Part shown: positions 59,441 through 64,000 of the stretch, piece by piece
Numbering within the stretch: the stretch's first letter is position 1
Layout: every line of letters starts with the position of its first letter
Program-made: the position numbers and the translations under genes
Notes under the pieces: model-generated
Told to the model about the DNA's origin: nothing
Database searches by the model: none
What the model saw: the letters and a program-made list of their open reading frames with translations, nothing else
Assembly (NCBI RefSeq): GCF_910596095.1
Contig: NC_056545.1
Location: forward strand, 21,537,067-21,601,066
DNA length: 64,000 nucleotides
From: Thunnus maccoyii
Taxonomy: Eukaryota; Chordata; Actinopteri; Scombriformes; Scombridae
Direction: 5' to 3'

Positions 59441-61990
59441 TCCTCAGGTGATATGTGATTGTGATACCATGGACATTAATCTGCTGCTGTAACAGCCTTC
59501 AATACTTTGGTTTCAGTCTTTTATGTCTCACCTGTTAACAAACAACAAAAAGCTTGCACTGGGAGTTCGCCGTCATGCATTCAAGGTTCCTGTCGTCCTT
59601 TTGAGCCTATGTACAATCGAATGTAACAAATACTGTGAAGAAGAACTACTTCCGCCGCATGTCATCATGACTTGTGTGTGTGCGGATGATGACCACTGTG
59701 GCTGTCCTCCATGTCTGCCATGTTGCTGCAGCCATGTGCCTCTCCATGGTATCCTGGGCATCACATATAGACATTTAGCAACAAACAAGTCCTCAAGAAA
59801 ATTTGAATGGACTTTTTCCAGCTAAAATTTACACATGCCATATCTTCCTTCCAACCAAACTGCTGCCAACAATCAATTAGTACTGAAAGTCAGTTTGCTT
59901 TCAGTCGGTAAACATTCCTCATTCAATTCCATGAGATAATGTCTTCTCCTCACTTTAGAAGCATTTTTAAGGCAGCTGATGATGCATTTAGGCTGGCTAA
60001 ACACAGACTATGAATTATTTAAGCAGGTGGGCACAATGACATGAATACCTGTATAATCTTAAAGCAATCTAGTGCCATAAATAACCCTTACAGTGTTCTT
60101 GAGACTGTGTCACAGGGGTTGGGATTTTGTAATGGATTGCATCAGATTGTACGGTCCAAGTTTTAGTGACCACCATCACAAAAACTTGGACTGCCTTTTT
60201 TTTTTTCTTTGGTCTTTTGGCTTAAAAAACTTGATCTTCTTTTTCTACATTCAAAATTTCTATTGAAAATGACATGGCATTGTAATAGTAGTTAATGCTT
60301 GGTGATTTAGTATGCTACCTCAAAACTGCCTGGGTCTTAATACCTTATAGCTCTAAAATCTGGGACCAATCTATCCTGATTATGGACACAAAAAAAAAAT
60401 CAGTATATGCTGAACAGAGAACAATATGGTGCTTCACAGTCACTGTGATGTGAGTGTGGAGTATTAATTCCTCAGTGTTACATGGTCAGTTTTTGCATCA
60501 TGTTCAGAATCATTAAATATCTGTCAAAAAAATTGGGGAATTCAATTGCCTGTTTTTCTAACAGTCATGTCCAGTAATGTGATAGCTCTGACATTTAAAT
60601 GTCACTGAACTGTTGTGTAATGTTGTCCACTATCCAGCAGAGGATCCAGTGCTCTGCTACACACTAATCTTCACTTCCCTTACAGCACAATGGATCTTAT
60701 GTGCTCTGTGTGACATTCTGGACACATTATAGTGGAAAAGGTTTTGAATATCACAAATATCTTTTTGTTTGTGAGAAAATATGAAGCAAAAAAACAAACC
60801 CTCATCTGAAGACTATCAGGGGGTTGTAGATTATTTTGGATTCTAATTTTTTTGAACGTGTGTGTAACAGAGGTAAGAGCGTGTGCAGTTATCAGTCACC
60901 GGCGCTAGTCTCGATCAGACTATTTTAAACCCACAAATACCTCTAATGCTACATAATCCTGCCTCTCCCTTTTCCTGCTCAGCGCTCTCTCTTTCTGAGG
61001 AAAGAGTGGAGAAAGGAGAGATAAGGATAGGACCCGAGGCCACGGAGTGAGGAGGAGACAGGAGCTGCTTGAAGGTCACTGAGCGGAAGTACACTTCGGC
61101 TGTAATCTTGTCAAGCAGTTGGCGGATGACTATATTAAAGCAACTCCCAAAGGAAGAAAACCTAAAACAGTATTTATATATTTCTGATCTTGGGTCAATG
61201 AATATTTATGATTATGTACATGTATCTATTGGGCTAGAATCCAGCCAAGATTTCAGTCTGTGACCTTTGACTTCTGGTGTGTGTAGGAGGATGACGTGTT
61301 AATGATGGCATTTCCTCTGGATAGTCTTGTGTAGCCAACATGTGCTTACTTGTTCAATTCACAGCTGAACATAAGAATATTATTTCACATAGCAAGATGG
61401 ACTCTTTTTTATTGCTTTTAGCTTTCACTTGTTGCCACATATGTGCAATACGTATGTGCACATAGGTTAATGTATGTGTCCGCTGACATTGTAGGCTGTG
61501 AGGATTACAGTGAATGAGATTACATTAGATTACATCCACCTGGTCCTACTTTTGACACTGCCTGGCTTCTCTCTCTGTCCTCTACAAAGACCTTACTACT
61601 TGACTTTTTTTTTTTTTTTTACAAATGATCTTTCATTCATAATAAGCCAAAGTGCAAGGACCCACATTGGAATTATGACCTTTCCACTTAAACCTTAGTG
61701 TCTTTCCATGAGTAATAAATCCTTTTCCTCCTGCTATGATGACTACAGGAAAGATGACTAATAGACAGAGGCAAAAATGAAGTTTGAGTTCCCTTAAATG
61801 ACATTTATTAATTTCTCTATCTTGTTTTGCAGTAAACATGAGCAAAAATATACATACAGTAAGAGCAAAAAATAAAGATCCAGAATAGAATTATCACCCA
61901 TTTTGGCGAGTACCTCAACAAATCGAATGGATTTCCTTCTTGAACTATCCTTTACACCCCAGTCTTAGGCAATAGTACGATTTAAATTGA

Positions 61991-62003
61991 GGGGGGGGGG
62001 GGG
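61991..62003. repeat. G13 homopolymer
   Basis: An uninterrupted run of 13 G on the plus strand; length may be affected by sequencing. Confidence 0.9.
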
Positions 62004-64000
62004 TTTGTTGTATTTATTCCTTTTTTAAAACATGATCAGTTGACTCGTTCTGTCACGTAGGTTGGGGCTTCTTGCAGTTTTGATTCTGCAAAGTATTTGC
62101 ACTTGAAAGCTCTCTGAAAGCACTGTTCATTCATTCTATCAAGTTACTTTTAATGACTGTGTCTTGATTCTGATACAATAGACCCATCTACACATGCAGT
62201 GCTCAGAAAGCTTTCACTGCAAGCTTTACAAGATCAGTTTGAGAAAGTAGAAAGGGTTCACATGATGACAAAACTGTTTCTACATTAAAAAAACAAAAAA
62301 AAACCCAACAAAATAACTGTCAATTAACAAGCTGTTACATTTTGCCATTTGTTGAATTAATGATGAAAACCTGCCAGGTAACTCCCATAACATGATACAA
62401 TCCAAGCTAATACATTCTCTCCTCTTTACAACAAAATAGCAATAAAAATACTCTTTTATAAACAAACAATATTTTTTTTTGTAAAATATTGTTCCATCTT
62501 GATAATGCACACCGGCAAATCTGCCTGCATGCAATATCTATATGTTGTTGCCTTTTCCTTCCTTGCTCTCGATGACACGTGTTGCACTGATTTTCCAATA
62601 AACATATCATACAGCCACACAAGAAATAAATATATTGCTTTTTGAGGACATCTCCAAATTATCACAGAAGAAATGGATAAACGGAGATAACAGGAAATAA
62701 CATTCTGTGACACTGGGGAACAACACTTTCTGTCCACCAGGAGGCACTGTTCTGTTGCAGTGCAACATGTTCCTTTTGTGCGTATTATTATTATATAAGA
62801 CTAGGCCTTTAATAACATGGGGTCTTTACCCAGCCACCTGGATCCTACAGTATCTCTGCATGAGATCCTCACTCACTAATCTGCTGCTGGGGATGTGTTG
62901 ATGCAGCACAACTAAACAGAATTTAAACTCTTATGAAGATCTTTGGTTGAAGAACGAATCCTCACATGCACATGGGTAAAAACAAGAATGTCCAATTGGG
63001 TGATGAAGCAAAAAACATTTTATTTGCTGTGTTGTAATTTAAAAGAGAATTATAATTGAATAACAATTGGGTAAAAACACGATTGAATGAAAAATTTATG
63101 ATCATTGCTTCAGCTCTGGTTTGAAGACAGTGAAACAGGCGTTTGACACAAGGAGGAGCGACAAAGTAGGGTAAAGAAGTTCAGCCTGCAGGCCCCGGAT
63201 TAGCCGACCAGATTAAGAGATTACAGTGAAATTAAGTAAGTGTTGCAGCAATGCCAGAGGAGAAATGCATGTGAACTGGTCATTGGACTGTCACAGAACG
63301 TAACAAAAATGCCTCGGATGACTGTACATCTGAGAACATCCTTCTTTATGAATAACCTCCCTGATATAGATGATATAATCACATTAGATCTGATTGTTTT
63401 TTTTTTTTCTGTCTGTCTTTTTCAAGTCTGGATCAGATAATGAGGTGCCGTTTTGGTGGGCATGCAGAGAAACACATTGCTCTGAGAGAAATGAAGTGGT
63501 GGAGTCATGCCAGACGTTAATATGAGTGAACAGATGCTCGTGTTCCACATTTGCTGCAATGACACGGCAGGATCACAGTCGCATTGGTACGATTTTGAAG
63601 CAGTGCCATGGTAATGTGCCTGAGTTAAAAAGTGTAACTCCACAGATTTCTCCAGCCAGTATTCGCACGTGATTCGTACAACTTTTGTGTGCCCGCACTG
63701 CACATGAATGCACATCAAAAAAACAGCTCAAGCACCAAACTCAGGTGGAATCTACTATTTTTCTAGAGGCTGATCGCTCAAACTGGTTGTCTAGTTAACA
63801 TGAGGGCTATGCCTTCAGCCCAATTCATAAAACAGCGGAAAATACTACAACAAAAAAAAAGCATAAACCCAACAAGTGAAATGGGAAAATATCCTTTTCT
63901 ATGTGGTCAAGAAAGCAAATCTCCAATTTTTTTTTTTCCTACAGGCCTATAAAACAAAACTCGGATGCACTAACAATTCACATATTCAAGACTCTAGTCA

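Larger units (their letters stand above)
58986..64000. other. downstream of GLTPD2, no gene recognised
   Basis: The first few hundred bases are probably the GLTPD2 3' UTR, with ATTAAA-type signals near 59203-59216. Beyond that, on both strands, I find only short open frames with no family resemblance, a Tc1-like repeat scrap (59405-59440), a 13-base G run (61991-62003) and AT-rich sequence. Hexamers near 61806 (minus AATAAA) and 61870 (plus AATAAA) could be transcript ends of genes outside the window. Confidence 0.5.

Noticed and set aside
62280..62737. Overlapping minus-strand open frames near the right edge
   Set aside because: AT-rich sequence, three mutually overlapping frames, no motifs and no splice pattern.

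Overview
The window is nuclear DNA of a ray-finned fish, most likely a percomorph teleost. Its coding exons are short, GT-AG bounded and phase-consistent. Introns run from under 100 bases to about 4.5 kb. Between them lie teleost-type repeats: an L2-like LINE, a tRNA-derived SINE, small inverted-repeat elements and many (GT)n tracts. I see no operons, bacterial genes, viral genes, CRISPR arrays or clear functional RNA genes. All exon models below were assembled by eye from splice sites, reading phase and recognisable protein families.

Four genes are well supported. MINK1 (minus, 926-16303) is cut by the left edge: the first 13 coding exons give the start codon, the Ste20-type kinase domain and the first part of the coiled coil. 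The proline-rich middle and the C-terminal CNH domain lie outside. PLD2 (minus, 21728-34678) is complete, with 23 coding exons and 957 residues, including PX and PH domains and two intact HKD catalytic motifs. CHRNE (minus, 43499-52244) is complete, with 12 coding exons and 518 residues: signal peptide, Cys-loop and four membrane helices of a muscle acetylcholine receptor subunit. GLTPD2 (plus, 55964-58985) is complete, with 4 coding exons, about 304 residues, an N-terminal hydrophobic segment and a glycolipid-transfer-protein fold of the ceramide-1-phosphate type. The same four genes cluster on human 17p13.2, which supports the orthology calls, but order and orientation differ.

A fifth, unrecognised gene is proposed on the plus strand inside CHRNE intron 1 (about 50936-51528). 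Two exons whose splice phases match encode a glycosylated ectodomain, one membrane helix and a short tail. This is the best candidate here for something undescribed.

Layout: 1-16.3 kb MINK1; 16.3-21.7 kb the MINK1 5' flank and probable long PLD2 3' UTR; 21.7-34.7 kb PLD2, with an L2 LINE and a SINE in one intron; 34.7-43.5 kb repeat-containing spacer with a possible PLD2 promoter near 39.9 kb; 43.5-52.3 kb CHRNE with the antisense candidate gene, a MITE-like inverted repeat and a duplicated promoter-like segment in intron 1; 52.3-56 kb GLTPD2 upstream region; 56-59 kb GLTPD2; 59-64 kb no gene recognised. The four known genes do not form a pathway. PLD2 and GLTPD2 both act on lipids, MINK1 is a signalling kinase, and CHRNE is a synaptic ion-channel subunit.
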